A stretch of DNA of 64,000 bases, taken from NCBI GenBank assembly GCA_015680685.1, contig MNCI01016599.1, forward strand, positions 375,609 through 439,608. Reading direction: 5' to 3'. How positions within the stretch are numbered: position 1 is the stretch's first letter; the number at the start of each line of letters is the position of its first letter. Below, in pieces: positions 35,633 to 48,952 of the stretch. The position numbers and the translations under genes were made by a program. Below the pieces are notes generated by a model. That model was not told the origin of the DNA, did not search any database, and worked only from the letters and a program-made list of their open reading frames with translations. The stretch is from Gnetum montanum. Its lineage: Eukaryota > Streptophyta > Gnetopsida > Gnetales > Gnetaceae.

Positions 35633-36028
35633 TAGAAGGATTTTTTAATCTGATTAGAATATTTCTTTGTAAACTATACATATATATCAATGTGGGTATC
35701 TTATGTAGATGCTTTGTTGTATCTCTAAATGCAAATATGCAAATGCTAATTATTGAGCAATTGGATTTGGAAAGAAAAGGCAAAAAAGATTCTTTATGTT
35801 ATGTATTGAGGGTTGGAAGATGTATGTTTTGCTTATCATGAATGATTTTTCTATATATATATATATATAGATGCACATATTGTCAAGGAACTTGACTAAT
35901 GAATCAAGTGGAAGAAACTAGATCTATGAATTAGGAATATTATGTATATTGTAGTTGTATTATTTTAATAATGAACATATGGAATGTTTTGTATGTTGTT
36001 GATGCATTATTCATTGGAGTTTCATTAA
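35633..36028. other. AT-rich DNA with (TA)n microsatellite
   Basis: No gene. A perfect TA repeat lies at 35852-35869. Confidence 0.6.
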
Positions 36029-36033
36029 TTAAT

Positions 36034-36922
36034 TGATGAATCATCAGTTGGCTAGGTTATTCGATAATAGGACCTCGATAATAAGGCCTCGATATTGGGT
36101 ACTTGATGTCGAAGCCCAAATGCAACGTCGGGTATCCAACGTTGGGGGGTATACATCGGCCTATAAAAATAGTGCTCGGGCTCATGATTTGAAGTTAGTT
36201 TTGAGATAGTTCTTCATTAGTTTTTCATAGTTTTGTCAATAGAGTAGCTGAATTTTTGCAATTTTATTTTGTAATCTTAGAGAATAGTCAGTGAATGCCC
36301 ATAGAGTGGATCTGAGTTAGTTGTATGAAGTCTTATTCAATTGGCAATGTACTTGGACATATTCCATAAGCGGCAATAAGATCGAGATTGATTCTTATTC
36401 ATTGTAGCACTTTGACTTAGATTAGATTTACTTTCCATGCAAATTATTTTTCATGTACTTAGTTAATATTTACATTTTCATGCATGTTAATTAATTAAGT
36501 ACCTAAGTACGATCACTTCGAGCATGCGTATGACTCTTGGTAATCCTAACAACATTTACCGTTTGGTAACCCAGCAGTATTATGTGTGTTCAGGATGTGC
36601 ACGGGAAGTGGGATCAAATACTTATGTTAGGGTAGTTGATTATTAATTAGCAATTAGATTAGTTGAATTGTTTATAAATTGAGTTTTAGCCTATTGTTAA
36701 TCGTAGAATAATAAAATATAAAATAATAAAAATCATATGCCTCTTTTTGGGCTAAACCATACATGACAAAGCTACCATTAGTCCATGTGGGAAGACAGTG
36801 AACTGTGATCAAAGCATAGTGATTTAAATGCCACAACTAGTCCATCCATAGAATTTAATTGGATCGTGCGTGAATGCTTGTGATTTGTATGGTTGGGCGT
36901 ATGGGTACGTTGTTGCTCATCA
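36034..36922 (+). repeat. F2 5' LTR
   Basis: It starts TGATGAATCATC and ends GCTCATCA. The U3 has repeated TCGATAAT / TCGATATTGGG / CAACGTCGGG phrases. TATAAAAA is at 36162-36169. R/U5 resembles F1, F3 and F5. Confidence 0.9.
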
Positions 36923-36923
36923 T

Positions 36924-36941
36924 TGGTGTCATTGTTGGGGA
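36924..36941 (+). promoter_or_regulatory. F2 primer binding site (tRNA-Asp, decayed)
   Basis: TGGTGTCATTGTTGGGGA differs from the tRNA-Asp complement at five positions, all of them C-to-T or G-to-A, as expected for deamination of methylated DNA. Confidence 0.75.
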
Positions 36942-37054
36942 TGGTGCTAGTTATCTAGATTAGTTATATTATACATGATCATTGTAAAGGTATTAACAAT
37001 CTATCTTTTAGAAAACATTAATATTTTAAGTCACACACATTAGTAGATAAAACC

Positions 37055-39418
37055 ATGTCTTCTTCACACAAGATCCATAATGCATTGTATGATGAGAACA
37101 CTTGTAGGAGAAATGATAGGATATATACTGAAGAAAATTGGAGTGAACAACCTCAAGCGGGGCTTTTCTATGCTCATTTAGACCCTTGCTACACTCAAAG
37201 ACTATGTTTAGCTAAGGTAGACAATCTGAGAGGATATGGAGAAAGTCCTAGATCAAGGAGGGCATCAAGGCCTAGGATCCCCTCCAAACCTAGACAAGAT
37301 AAATCAAAGAACCAAGGGGAGAACCATAGGAGCCATGGTGATCTTCCTAGTTTCTCATATTTTTCTTCCTCTTTAACATTTGGTTTTGATGAAGATGAAT
37401 GTAGGTATAGAGATAGAGCTCCACTATGGGGTCAAGATAAAGATAGGAATTGAACCCAAGGGCAAAATCAAAAACATCACAACATGCATAGATAAGATCA
37501 TCACAATTAAACAAATGGAAATAAAAATTTTCATCACAACATGTCTAATGATGATGATGAACCCTTGTTGGCCATTAAGAGCTTGATGGAGATCATGGAG
37601 GCAGTTAAGATACTTCATAAGCATTGCAAAGGTAGTCGCTTACCTAGGCTTGATATAAACAATATCTCTAAGTTCGTGGGAGGCTATGATTCTGTTCTAC
37701 AACATCATCTACAAGCCTTCAATGATGCTTGTGCCTTATACAACATTGAAAGTGAGCGGCAAAAGCTTAAGCTCTTTTCTAGAACACTAATCGACGAAGC
37801 TAAAAGTTGGTATAGATCGTTGGAACCAAGTTTCATTTACCAATGGTTCACAATGTTGGAACTTTTCAACGCAAAATACAAAACCTATGTCGAGAGTGTT
37901 CAACCTAAGAAAAAAAATCCAAGAGTGGAAGCAAGAAAATCATGAATCCCTGGAAGTGGCCTTGGAAAGATACTATTCGCTACTAAATAGATGCCCAGGC
38001 CATGGTTTCTCTGAGGAAAGACAACTTTTCCACACCATAGATGGGCTTTGTAATGAAACAAGGGAGACCCTTGGGATGTATTCTCTAGTTCAATTATACG
38101 AGCTATAAATCCATCAGATCAAAGAGTTAATTAAGTGTGTGGTGAAAGAAGGATAGCTATGTAGATGAGAGAATGTAGAAAAAAATAACTAGGACCCAAC
38201 TTTGCAAAAGAAAAGCATCCATATCTATGATAAGGAAAAAGAGGTAGCCCTTGATGAGAGGATTTTACAATGAACCTTGCCAATACAAAATTCTCTCATT
38301 GAGCTTGAAGCAAAGTTGGATAAGATGTCAGAATCGATGAATGAGAAAGTTAAAAATTGCAAAGAAATCATAGACAAGAGAGTAGCGCAAAATGAATCAA
38401 GTGATCACAACAAAAGGAGGAAAAAGAACCAAGAAATAGCTAGGAACACTTTTTGGCAAGAAGGGAAAATGGTTGTAGAAGAAGAGGCTATAGACTCAAC
38501 CACTGAAGAGGATGGTGGATGTGACATTTGCCTATATGACCATCCAAAGGGCCATTGCCTAGTCTTGTTGCATCTATAAGAGTATTGGGCAGGTGCCTTA
38601 AATCTGAAGTTTGTACAGAAGTACATGCCTAGGAGATTTCTTTTTCCATGTAGTAATTGTAGACAACCCTAGAACCAACCATACTATCCTGGGGGGACTT
38701 ATTACTAGCCTCAACACTAGCATCAACCGTAGTGGCAACAATCACAGTCGTGGGGGGAGGCCATCACCAAACTAGCCCAATCCTTTTTACCAATTGAAAC
38801 CACATAGATATTATGTTCAACACCTTGTTTTACAAAGTAGTTTTACTTCCTCTACTTCAAATTACTACTACCACTCTCCTGAATATCATCATCTTGCAAC
38901 ATCTTATACGAGATGACCACCTCACACCTCTCATCCTTCAACATATTCTCAATATTCTCATACTCACGTGCCACTGCTAGCGAAATAGGAAGGTTCAACA
39001 TCACAGCATCAACAAACAAATGCCACTTGTGCTACAAATGTGCATACACGCTAATACCAGTGGGTCTCAACTACAACGTAGGAAACGTCCCTTCTAGAGG
39101 AAAGGTTGTAAGCTGAAGCAAACCACGCATGGATCCACCACATCATCCGAGCTAGCACAATGCTAATCTAGTGCACCACCTTCCTTGTCACAAGCAATGT
39201 TCTCTGATCATACACAAGGGCCACCATCCATCATTACTCCAATCCCAAACCCAAATGATGAACCTATTGCTGTGGAGAGACAGCAGAATCCATGCATCAC
39301 TGCTAATAGTAAAGGGTGCAATTGTGGGCTAGAAATTCAAAATATTAACACGACCAACAAAGCTAAGGAACAAGTGTGTGAACAAAGACTAGTCTATGTA
39401 GTAGCCACTAAACCATAA
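37055..39418 (+). pseudogene. gag: F2 Gag (broken)
   Basis: It starts at ATG 37055. A charged N-terminal part (to 37453, stop) is followed by the Gag capsid-like region (37541-38108, frame change near 37900, with FNDACALYNIES and WYRSLEPS phrases), a CX2CX3HX4C knuckle (about 38520-38558) and a decayed Gln/Pro-rich tail ending at 39418. Sequence order and phrases match F3 Gag, for example DETRETLGMY-type and PNPC phrases, showing common descent. Confidence 0.8.
38747..38760 (+). promoter_or_regulatory. Purine-tract-like motif in F2 gag
   Basis: AGTCGTGGGGGGAG lies in the Gag tail. F3-a (12570) and F3-b (56659) have it at the same coding position, where it encodes QSWG, so protein constraint may explain it. 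Confidence 0.35.
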
Positions 39419-41665
39419 GGTTTGAAAATGAGATTTTAAGATTATTTCAAAGATGCATGGAGACAATGGATGTGCTTATTAGTTTTAGACTTAAGAAAAT
39501 GGACCAAACAAAGGACTTAGATGCATATTTCTTACAAAACTAATAAGTATTTTTTACCTATTTTTTGTTTTACAATTTTTAATCATTTTCCTATTTCTTT
39601 CAAAATTTTCTGATTCTTCATATGTTTTCTATTTCTTAATATTTTTCTTTTCTTTATATTTTTTTCTTTTCTTGAGTCATTCTATTTTTTCTTTATGAAT
39701 GTATTTTTACATTTTTGTTAATAATATTGCCAAGTCATGATGCATAAGTCAATGCTATGTGTTGGGCTTTTTGTGCTACCCTATCAAGATGATTAATGTG
39801 TAAAGTAGTGAGACCACCTTGTCCATCCCTCTAGTTCTCTAAATAAAAAGTCTTTTTTATGGAAACAATTTGGTTCTTCTTTTATGAATCTAAAATTAAT
39901 TAATGGTCAGTGTACGTTGAAGAAAGAGGGAATGACCAAGTGGGAATGATCAAGAGGACTTGTTGGGTTCTCTTCTTGACTTTTTTTATGTGGTTTATGA
40001 CTTCTCTTGGAATGTATGATCACTTCTTCGTTGACCAATAAAAAGGAACCTCTATCTTTGCATGGTGTGGTCCCCATCAGAAAAAAGGAAAAAAAAAAAA
40101 AAAAAAACAAACAGAAAAAAAAATAGAAAAGAAGAAGAAGAAAAAAAGAAAAAAAGGAACAAGAATGGGAATTTAAAGCACACCCCTTAGACATAATAAT
40201 GGGCTACAAGCACTAGTTATAGAGTTGGAAAGACATGTTACCCATGCTTGAAGACACACCTTTAACTAAGGCCCTTCCTTCCTTCTTCTCTCTTCTTCTC
40301 TTTTTGGAGTGATGATTGTTCTTTGAGGTGGTTGTGGACTCATGGTGGTTGGTAGGATAGAACACATCAATGCGAGGTCACTGTTCATGGTATAGACTTG
40401 GTCTGAACTTGGATGGATAAATATGTTGATCATTTTAATCACACTTGTCATAAGAACCTATCGTGGATATGGTCAAGTACCTTACATCTTGATCTCTTCA
40501 ATCCCTTCTCATTCCATTATTCACCTTACCTCTGCATGCGATGATGAGCCTTTTGGTTTTGTGTAGTATAGTGCAACATCCTAACCATTGTTTGGAACAA
40601 AGGCATGACCTACAGTTAACTTTTTAGGTGCCCACAGACATCTACAAAAGTGGTTATGTAAGGGCATTATGGCAAGAGCTTGCTTTGTGAAGGATCCACT
40701 TGCATAACTTTTGTTGATCATGGCTTTGAACTAACCTTCACATCTTCCAGAACATTGATGATGGCTTCTTTGAATTTATGCATGATTTTGGGACTACTTC
40801 TCATATGTTTCATTAATTTTTTCTACTTTTCTATTTCCATATCCATTAATATTTCTTGGCCATCTTCTAAATTAGACCTTTGGTTTCAATTATTCAAAAA
40901 CCTATGTGCTTTTGGAGTTACGCTTATTAGTCATGGGGGCTAGGGATGCCTGCTTTAAAGTTTTTTGAAATTTTTCCAACATCCTATTATCGAACATCAT
41001 GGTAACTAATAGTAATTGATCAAAATAATGTGAACAGCTTGATGATTTTAGTTACCTCATAATCTTGGGCATAGTATGTTGTAATTACCTTATGCTAAAA
41101 CAAAAAGTAAGGGATTTGAAAAGGGTTAATTATTAAGGAAAATTTACCAAAACTAATGTTGATCCTTTGGTGACTACAGGTGATGCTAAAAGAAATGCCT
41201 AAGGAAGAAGGTCTTTTGCCAGGCACAAAAACAAAGCCAAGAGAGGGACAATGGAGGATATGACCATGGACACATCATCGCACATACAAGATAGCAGCTC
41301 AAGCTTTGCATGTTTGCTATATCCATGGGGCGATGAGAAAAAAATATCACCACCCTTCAAGAATTTTTTGTATAACTAGAGAAGCATCAACATAACAATC
41401 AAGGTTAAAAGTCTTCCATTGCTAGCGACAACAAGGAGAGTTATCTTCAGTGGATTTTTGAAGACCTCTGCAAATTTTGTAATCTTCAAAGTCTAGCTAG
41501 TTTTTTTGTCACTTTGTCATTTTGTATACATCCACTTAAATAAAATTTTGTAATGCACCACTTAGAGTCAATTAGTTGCTAGTGTTAGTTAATAATTCCA
41601 TACCTTTCCAATTTTGCAAAGAAATCTCAATCCTATCCTGTTAACTCGAGGACGGGTTTTTATTC
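39419..41665 (+). other. F2 3' region
   Basis: No pol and no intact gene. It contains a T-rich tract (about 39545-39715), an A-rich purine stretch (40079-40166), the block shared with F1 (about 40050-40280), a purine-tract-like motif (40929-40943), a branch site (41153-41157) and an acceptor AG (41178-41179), followed two bases later by an ATG (41182) that opens a short Lys/Pro/Glu-rich frame of about 26 codons. That frame looks like the N-terminus of the F3 second ORF. Confidence 0.55.
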
Positions 41666-41678
41666 AATTGTGGGGGTA
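41666..41678 (+). promoter_or_regulatory. F2 polypurine tract
   Basis: AATTGTGGGGGTA precedes the 3' LTR. It is a slightly decayed version of AGTCGTGGGGGTA. Confidence 0.75.
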
Positions 41679-42568
41679 TGATGAATCATCAGTTGGCTAG
41701 GTTATTTGATAATAGGACCCCGATAACAAGGCCTTGATATTAGGTACTTGATGTTGGGTACCTAATGTTGGGTATTCGTCGGAGCCTAGATGCAATGTCG
41801 GGTATCCAACATTAGGGGGTATACATTGACCTATAAATATAGTGCTTGGGCTCATGATTTGAAGTCAATTTTGAGATAGTTTTTCATTATTTTTTCATAG
41901 TTATGTCAATAGAGTAGTTGAATTCTTGTAGTTTTATTTTGTAATCTTAGAGAATAGTCAGTGAGTGCCTATAGAGTGGATTTGAGTCAGTTGTACGAAG
42001 TCTTATTCGATTGGCAATGTATCTGGACATATTCTATGAACGACAATAAGATTGAGATTGATTCTTATTCATTGTAGCACTTTGAATGCAATTTTCTTTT
42101 CATGTACTTAGTTAATATTTACATTTTCATGCATGTTAATTAATTAAGCACATAAGTATGATCGCTTCAAGTATGTGTATGACTATTGGTAATCCTAGCA
42201 ACACTTAACGTTTGGTAACCCAACAGCGTTTTTAGGATGTGCATAGGAAGTGGGATTAAATACTTATGTTAGGGTAGTTGATTATTAATTAGCAATTAGA
42301 TTAGTTGAATTGCTTATAAATTGAGTTTTAACTTATTTTTAATTGTAGAACAATAAAATATAAAATAATAAAAATTATATACCTTAGTTTGGACTAAACC
42401 ATATGTGACAAAGCTACCACTAGTTTAAGTGGGAAGACAACAACAAATTGCAATCAAGGCATAGGAATCTAGATGCCACAACTAGTCCCATCCATGGAAT
42501 TTGACCAGAGTGTGTGTGAACGCTTGTCATTCATATGGTTGGACATAGGGATACCTCGCCGCTCATCA
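41679..42568 (+). repeat. F2 3' LTR
   Basis: It pairs with 36034-36922 and differs by scattered substitutions and small indels. TATAAATA is at 41832-41839. It ends GCTCATCA before the TTAAT duplication. Confidence 0.9.
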
Positions 42569-42573
42569 TTAAT

Positions 42574-45500
42574 AAAATATAAATACCTCCTCTATGGCTA
42601 TAGAAAGTTCACATGGTGAATTTTCAAGGCATCATAGAATAATACAATAATAAATTATGAACATAAAATGAAAAATCTTGCATTTTTTATGGCTTAAAAG
42701 AGAAGAAGTTTCACTTGGTTTTATATCTTGGATTTGCATTCTTTCATATTTTCATTTTGAAATCTTTTTCATTGCATTATATGAATTGATTTCTAAGAAG
42801 AAATGTTGTTGGAAATGAAGCACAATTACATATTTATTGTTGATAAATTTAGAAGTGATATGTTACTAAACAAAAAGAGGGAACTATTAGAAACAATATC
42901 AATGTGTTCCTCCTAAACTCCTTTATCTACATATCTTTTGATGTTGAATAGAGAAAGAAGTAGTGGAGTCTTTCTTTTCATGTATTAGGTGTTATAATTG
43001 TGTTTGTTTGAAGAAAAAGGGTTTTAGAAGATTAGGGATTAAGTAAATTACTAAAAACAATAAGACGGGGCTAAGAGCCTTCATGTATGGCCCATGCTCA
43101 AAGAGGAAAAATCCTTTCAAAAAAAGCAATTTAAGGGTGAACCCCTTCCATTGTAACTTGTCTTGCTTTTGCATTTAAGTTGAAGTGAATAGAAGCTTTC
43201 CCTTCCTTCAATTCTTAAGTGTTATTATTTAAGTTTTGGTGCTTGAGGAAGTTGTTCTAGCTTTCTCCTTTCTCTTTTCTTGTATTCTTGTAGTATGGAT
43301 CTCTTAATTTGAGGAGTGAATCTCCTTTCATGGGTTTTCTCCCAAGCTTTTGTAAGCATTTCTTTTATAATTTCTCACAATTAATGTATTCTCACATGTT
43401 TATTGCATGCATGTTTCAATATCAAGTTCTCTTAAGTTTCTAAAGTTAATTGTATGTTTCCTCATGTTTTTAGTGAAGATTTAAGGAATTTAGAAGTTGT
43501 TTTATGATCTAATTTAGGGGATTCACTACTCATTTATTGATTTAAGTTAATTTTCATGTTTTTGTTCATGGATTTTAGTTCTTTCATATTAATTTGATAT
43601 AAAAGCATTTAACTCTCTTTGCATGTGCTTGTTTCAAGAGTCTTTAGCTTATGGGAGATGTTTGTCTCATGTTTCTAAGAGCAATCGAAATCATTTAGGG
43701 TGGATTTAAGAGTTCATGCATGTTTATGATGGTTTTGTGCATTTTTCATATATAAGTTGAATTCAAGGTTCAATTCATGTTTATTTTCTAATTCAAGCTT
43801 GTCTCACGATGTTTGGAGATTGTAGAACATGTTTCTAGTCTTTGTTTCCAAGTTTCAAGCTTTAAATTTGTTCAATTTGCCATCAAATTTTCATTTTATC
43901 TATTTCTCACAAGACCATGATTTGACCAGAAGTTCACTAGAAATTGTGGTAAATACAGAAGCATTTCTAGATGATCATTACCTTGCCATGACCTATAGTT
44001 GGCAACCACAACCTTACCATGACTTATGTGGTAGGAGACCATGACTTGTGGTTTACTCATGATTGGTTTTTCAATAGTCTCACAACTCATGGTCCACTCG
44101 TGGATTAAATTTGAAGTACAAGGAGATACCATGAAGGCCAAAATGTTCACCCCCGACCTAACTACGACTTGTGGTCAACTTGTTGTATTCATAGAGTTCA
44201 TTTCCTCTTTATTTTTATTAGACCACAATCCAAGGCAGGCTCAAGGTATAATAACATGACTTAACCATGACCCATGATTAGGTGCCATGACTCATGATCA
44301 AAGATAATGACTCATAGCATTGTAGATCATCATCTTCCTAGAAGTTGTGGTCAACTCATTGTGGCTTAAATTGACTCTAGAGAAGATGAAATTTCTACCA
44401 TAGCAAGCTCAAAGGGATCTTATTTTGTTACCATTCTTTGATAGGAACAAAGATGGATATTATGTTTGAATGTTTTATATTTGTCAAGTTTTTGTTATGT
44501 GAGATTAAAAGAAATTGAATTTGAGATTTAGCAAAATCAAAAGTTTAAAATATTAAAAGTTGCAAATTAGGGAATTAAACTTGTAACCTGTTAGGATATA
44601 TTTTTCCTAATTTTTAACCATGATCATGGAAAGAATTAAACTCATGACTAAGTTGTGTGTCAAAAGGTTTCATCTTGAAAAAAGAAAGGGAGAACAATTT
44701 TCAACAAAGAATTAGTTAGAAGTAACCTATTATTTCTTGAATTCAACGAAAAGGTAGAAAAGAAAAGGGAGAGAATGCATGCAAATAGGAAAGAAGAAGA
44801 GCTTAATTACAAGGAAGGGTGGTTAGAAATGAACAACAAAAGAAAACTGTGGTTAAAGTAAAAGATGAACAACAATTATAGAAGATTAAGGTTGAAATAG
44901 AAAATGAATAACAATGAAAAAATGCTATGGCTAAAATAAAAAATGAATAGTGATAAGGGAAGATTGTGATTGCTGTAGAAGATAACAATTGAAAAGAAAA
45001 TCAGAGTTAAGTAGCAATCCAATATAGTAATTAAATATTCTTCGTAGGCAAGAAATTTGAGTAGGAAGGTGACATGAATCTTTCTATTGCTATGTATGGT
45101 GGACAACATTGGTTGATTATCTCAATTTCTGAGCTTTTCTTCTTTCTTTAGCTTGAATATCTTTTCATGCTTGAGTCAACTTTGACAATATTTATTGAGA
45201 TCTTAGATTGTTAAATACTTGATTTTGTTGTTTGATCTCTTAACTCATTATTAGCACTCTTAGGCCTAAATGACTTGGATGAAAGTTATTTTTGTAATGA
45301 TTTAGAAACACCAATAATAATTTAGGGCAATTTTGGCATAATAGTTTGCCAACAGGGGAAAAGGGTTGAATTCTTAGATTTTAGGTAGAAACTGACTTGA
45401 TAACTCCCTTGAATGTTTCTTCCTTTGATTTGAATTTTGATTTTTATTTGTGGACCTTTACAAGTTTGATTTTGTTATCTTTCAGTGAGTCCAATGGAGT

Positions 45501-46599
45501 GGGAAATCTAGAATGTTAATTTAAGGTTATTAAATGTTAGTGATGTTAGATTATGATTGTTAAATATAGGTGATTTCTCTATTTTCTATTGGTGGTAAAT
45601 TTGGATTGTTTGATTAAATGTTAGTGGTGTGCCTTATAGTATTTGAAGTTGGAAGAATTAAATTAAAATGATTTTGTATGGTGAGTGTTTTTGAGAAAAA
45701 ATAAAATATTATTATCATGCAATTAAATAAATTTAAAAATTAATAATTTATATGTTTCTTAGGTTGGATTATTAAGTTGAACAAATTTTTGATTAACAAC
45801 ATCTAATGTAATATTATGATTTGAGAGATATCAAAATCTAATCTATAAATAACAAAAAAATTAGACATGCATTGTGTCAGAGGAATCTGTTGTTACATTT
45901 CAGCCATTAACGAAGTATAGCTTAAGTCTTGAGATAATTATGTGAACTACTTATGGTTTTTGATAGCTTGTTGTTTGAATAAAAAGGGATCCCATATTTT
46001 AGTATGATTCAAGGCTTGTAATTCAAGGAAAAGAAAGTTCAGGTCCTAATCATGATTTTGGGTTTCATTTCAAAGATTTAAGCTCAAATTGTTGGCTAAT
46101 GGGGCTTCAGAACTTAACCTCAAAAGTGAAGTTAAGGCCATTAGATTAGAAGAATGTATATGAGTGTAGAAATGAATTTTAGTTTTTGCAGCGTAGCAGA
46201 GCTCATAAAACATGCATCAAACTTGAATTGTTAGGCTCATTTCTCTATGTGACTTCCAACGATTTTTAAGGATTGAGTTACTTCTGCATAAGCTAAGATT
46301 TGATGTGCAAAATAAAGCCCTAAGTAGAGATAGTTCTTAAAGATAGGTTTTCAAGTTAGATTCAACATCGCATAGAAGATCAAATTAGCTACTAAGGATA
46401 GAGATTGTACAAGTTTGGTTTGGCTTCAGTAGGCACTCTTACTATTTGCTAGAAATTTTCAAGAATGAATACAAAATATCTAAGAGCTAATCTCATCATA
46501 GAAAAAGACTGGCATTAGAGTGAAAAATTGAGTGCAAGAGGAAACCCTCATTTCAAAAGGAAGGGCTTAATGCAAATCTAAATAGGGGAAAAATTGATT
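42574..46599. other. Intergenic AT-rich DNA with degenerate repeats
   Basis: No convincing gene. Between about 43905 and 44360 the phrase CATGACTTGTGGT and variants recur about ten times on both strands at irregular spacing, an old degenerate repeat cluster. The rest is unremarkable to the eye. Confidence 0.5.
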
Positions 46600-48030
46600 C
46601 TACAAGAAAACACATTTTTAGCTTTGCCACATTAGCTCGTAGAAGAAGCTCATAGAATTGAAAAATGGCTTTACCAATTGGTTTTTACATGTTAGCTCAT
46701 TGTGTGACACTAGATTTGTAGAGCTTTAAAGTGGTTCTATAAAGAAGCTCTACGATGTCAACTATGGGGAGAGAATGTTGCTTGTAGAGCCAAAATTTAG
46801 ATCTATAAATAGGTGCAAAATTGGGTTTGACATGTCAACTCATAGAAGAGGTTCGTAGAGCTTAAAAGTTGTTGTATGAAGAAGATCTATCACATAAGTT
46901 TCCAAGTTAGCTTATGCTTATAGAATTGAAATATGGTTTTACGTAGAAGCTCTATAAGCCATGCCATCATCTACCATGAAAGCTTTAAGAAAAAGCATAG
47001 TTTGTAAAGCTTGAATTTAATTCTACAAGCAAGTACAAAATTGGCCTTATCACGTCAACTTCTATATTGAGCAATTCTATAGAATTAAAACTCAGCTCTA
47101 TAAATAAAGAAACATGCTTTAAGGCTTTGCCATGTTAACTTTGGAGATTAAACAATGTTTGTAGAGTTAAAATTCAGACTTACAAATAAGTTTTTGGCTC
47201 TACCATGTTAGCTTCTTTGTAGAGTGAGTTTGTAAAATCAAAATTTAGCTTCACAACAAGCTCACTTTTTAGCTTTACTGTGTCAGCTTTGGAGTTTTAC
47301 TCGTAGAGCTAAAATTTGATTCTAGAAGTAGGTGTAGAAACAATTCTATCACGTTAGTCCATAAAGCTTATTTATGGAGCTAAAATTCAACTATACTAAG
47401 AAACTCAAATTGGTTCTTCCATGTTACCTCTTGACATGTTAGCCTCTTAGTAGAGCTAGTTCGTAAAGCTAGATTTCTCTTCTACAAGCAAATGCTACCA
47501 CCTCATCATCTACCACATTAGCTCCTGATACAAAAGCTTTTAGAACTAGTTTATGAAGTTAAAATTTAGCTCTATAAATAAGCTCTACCATGTCATCATT
47601 GAGAAAAAGGGCTTAAACTAAAACCTTGTTTGTAGAGTCAAATTTGGTTATACAAACAAGTGCAAATTTGGCTTTTCCAAGTTAGCTTTGGGAGAAAGAG
47701 TAGTATTTGTAGAGTCAAAATTCAACCTCACTAACAAACATAACTTCGTTCTTGATGTTGACACTAGTGGAAGGATGTTTCCTGTAGAGCTAAAATTTGA
47801 TTCTACAAGCTTTAACATGTCAGCTCTTTTGAAGAATGGGTTTGGAGAATCATAATCTAGCTCTACAAACAAGCTCATTTTTAGCTTTATCACATTTGCT
47901 TTTTTGTAGAGCAAGTTTGTAGAACATGAAAATGGTTCTACGAATAAGCTCTTAAATGATTTTACAAGCCATGTCGTCATGTTAGCTTATTCATAGAGTG
48001 GTTTTGAAGAACCAAAATTCAGCTCTATAG
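46600..48030. repeat. Array of near-palindromic TGTAGAGC repeats
   Basis: About 18 degenerate units spaced roughly 60-90 bases apart (for example at 46709, 46790, 47158, 47300, 47628, 47780, 47838, 47918). The unit core resembles TGTAGAGCTAAAATT followed by CAGCTCTACAAA. Its arms are complementary, so single strands could fold into hairpins. A minus-strand open frame at 47648-47980 is only a read-through of the repeat. Confidence 0.7.
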
Positions 48031-48952
48031 AATTGGTTGTGGATGCAACGAGTCTTGAATAAGTCTTAAAAAAGCTTAATGGCTCTAAATTAAATACAAT
48101 AAATCAAGCTATTGAAGTTCTATTAAATCCCTACAATTATTGATTAAGAAGCTTTAGATTTAAAGAATGAGAAGGATTTATTACTGGAATAGTTATCCAA
48201 TGACCTGTAATTATATGAATAGAACATGAGGCAACTATAGCTTTTAATTTTGGTAATGGTTGTAACTTCCAAAGATTGCAATGTGAAGCCTAGAGTAGAT
48301 TTATTAAAGTCTTGAGATCAGACTAGAAGAAGCTAGAAGCAATTAGCTCTTGTACAATGATATTTTAAAGTTCAAATTCAATTTAGCTTATTTATTTCTC
48401 TTTTATGAGTTAATTTTCTAATTTTTCAGCTTGATCATAGTTGCTTAACTAGTGGTTAACATAATATTGTGTTTGACATCTTATTCTTGGAATTATTGAA
48501 ATCACTTGAATAGCCAAGTCTTTAGCAATTTTTGGTATTGTTGACTAATTTGAAGAAACTTTAGTTTTCAAAGTGTTTGCTCATGTCAATGGTAGCATGT
48601 CTCAAATTACTTGAATAGCTAAGAATTTATCAATTTTTGATATTTTTGACTAATTTGAAACAACTTTAGTTTTCAAAGTATTTACTCATGTCAATACTAG
48701 CTCATTTCAATGTTTAAGATTTTATGCAATTATACTTTTGTACTTTTCAAAATCTAGTGAATCTTGCTCTATTTTTAGTTTTCTTATGGAATTTTCTATC
48801 TAGGGAAGATTGGAAATAGATTTTGTTGAATTGCACTTAAGCATTAAATGAACAACTAGATTGCATAGGTAACATATAATTTGGACTACATAGAGTAAGT
48901 AGCTTTGATATGGTAGGATATTTATTTTTCTTGTAGAGTAGAGTAAAAGGGG
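48031..48952. other. AT-rich DNA left of F4
   Basis: No gene seen. A phrase around GACTAATTTGAA...ACTTTAGTTTTCAAAGT is duplicated at about 48543-48585 and 48647-48680. Confidence 0.5.

Larger units (their letters stand above)
36034..42568 (+). mobile_element. F2: gag-only Ty3 LTR retrotransposon
   Basis: This is a complete element of 6.5 kb flanked by the duplication TTAAT (36029-36033 and 42569-42573). The LTRs are 889 and 890 bp, the primer site is tRNA-Asp-like (13 of 18), and the internal region of 4756 bases has a Gag frame and about 2.2 kb of 3' DNA that shares blocks with F1. No protease, RT, RNase H or integrase motif was found. This is the structure of non-autonomous gag-bearing elements (TR-GAG/LARD type). 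Confidence 0.9.

Noticed and set aside
40079-40166. A-rich stretch considered as a LINE or SINE poly(A) tail
   Set aside because: It lies within the F2 3' region and interrupts the block shared with F1. No target duplication or LINE body adjoins it, so simple-repeat expansion is more likely.
47648-47980. 110-codon minus-strand frame
   Set aside because: Its sequence follows the TGTAGAGC repeat units and has no independent support.
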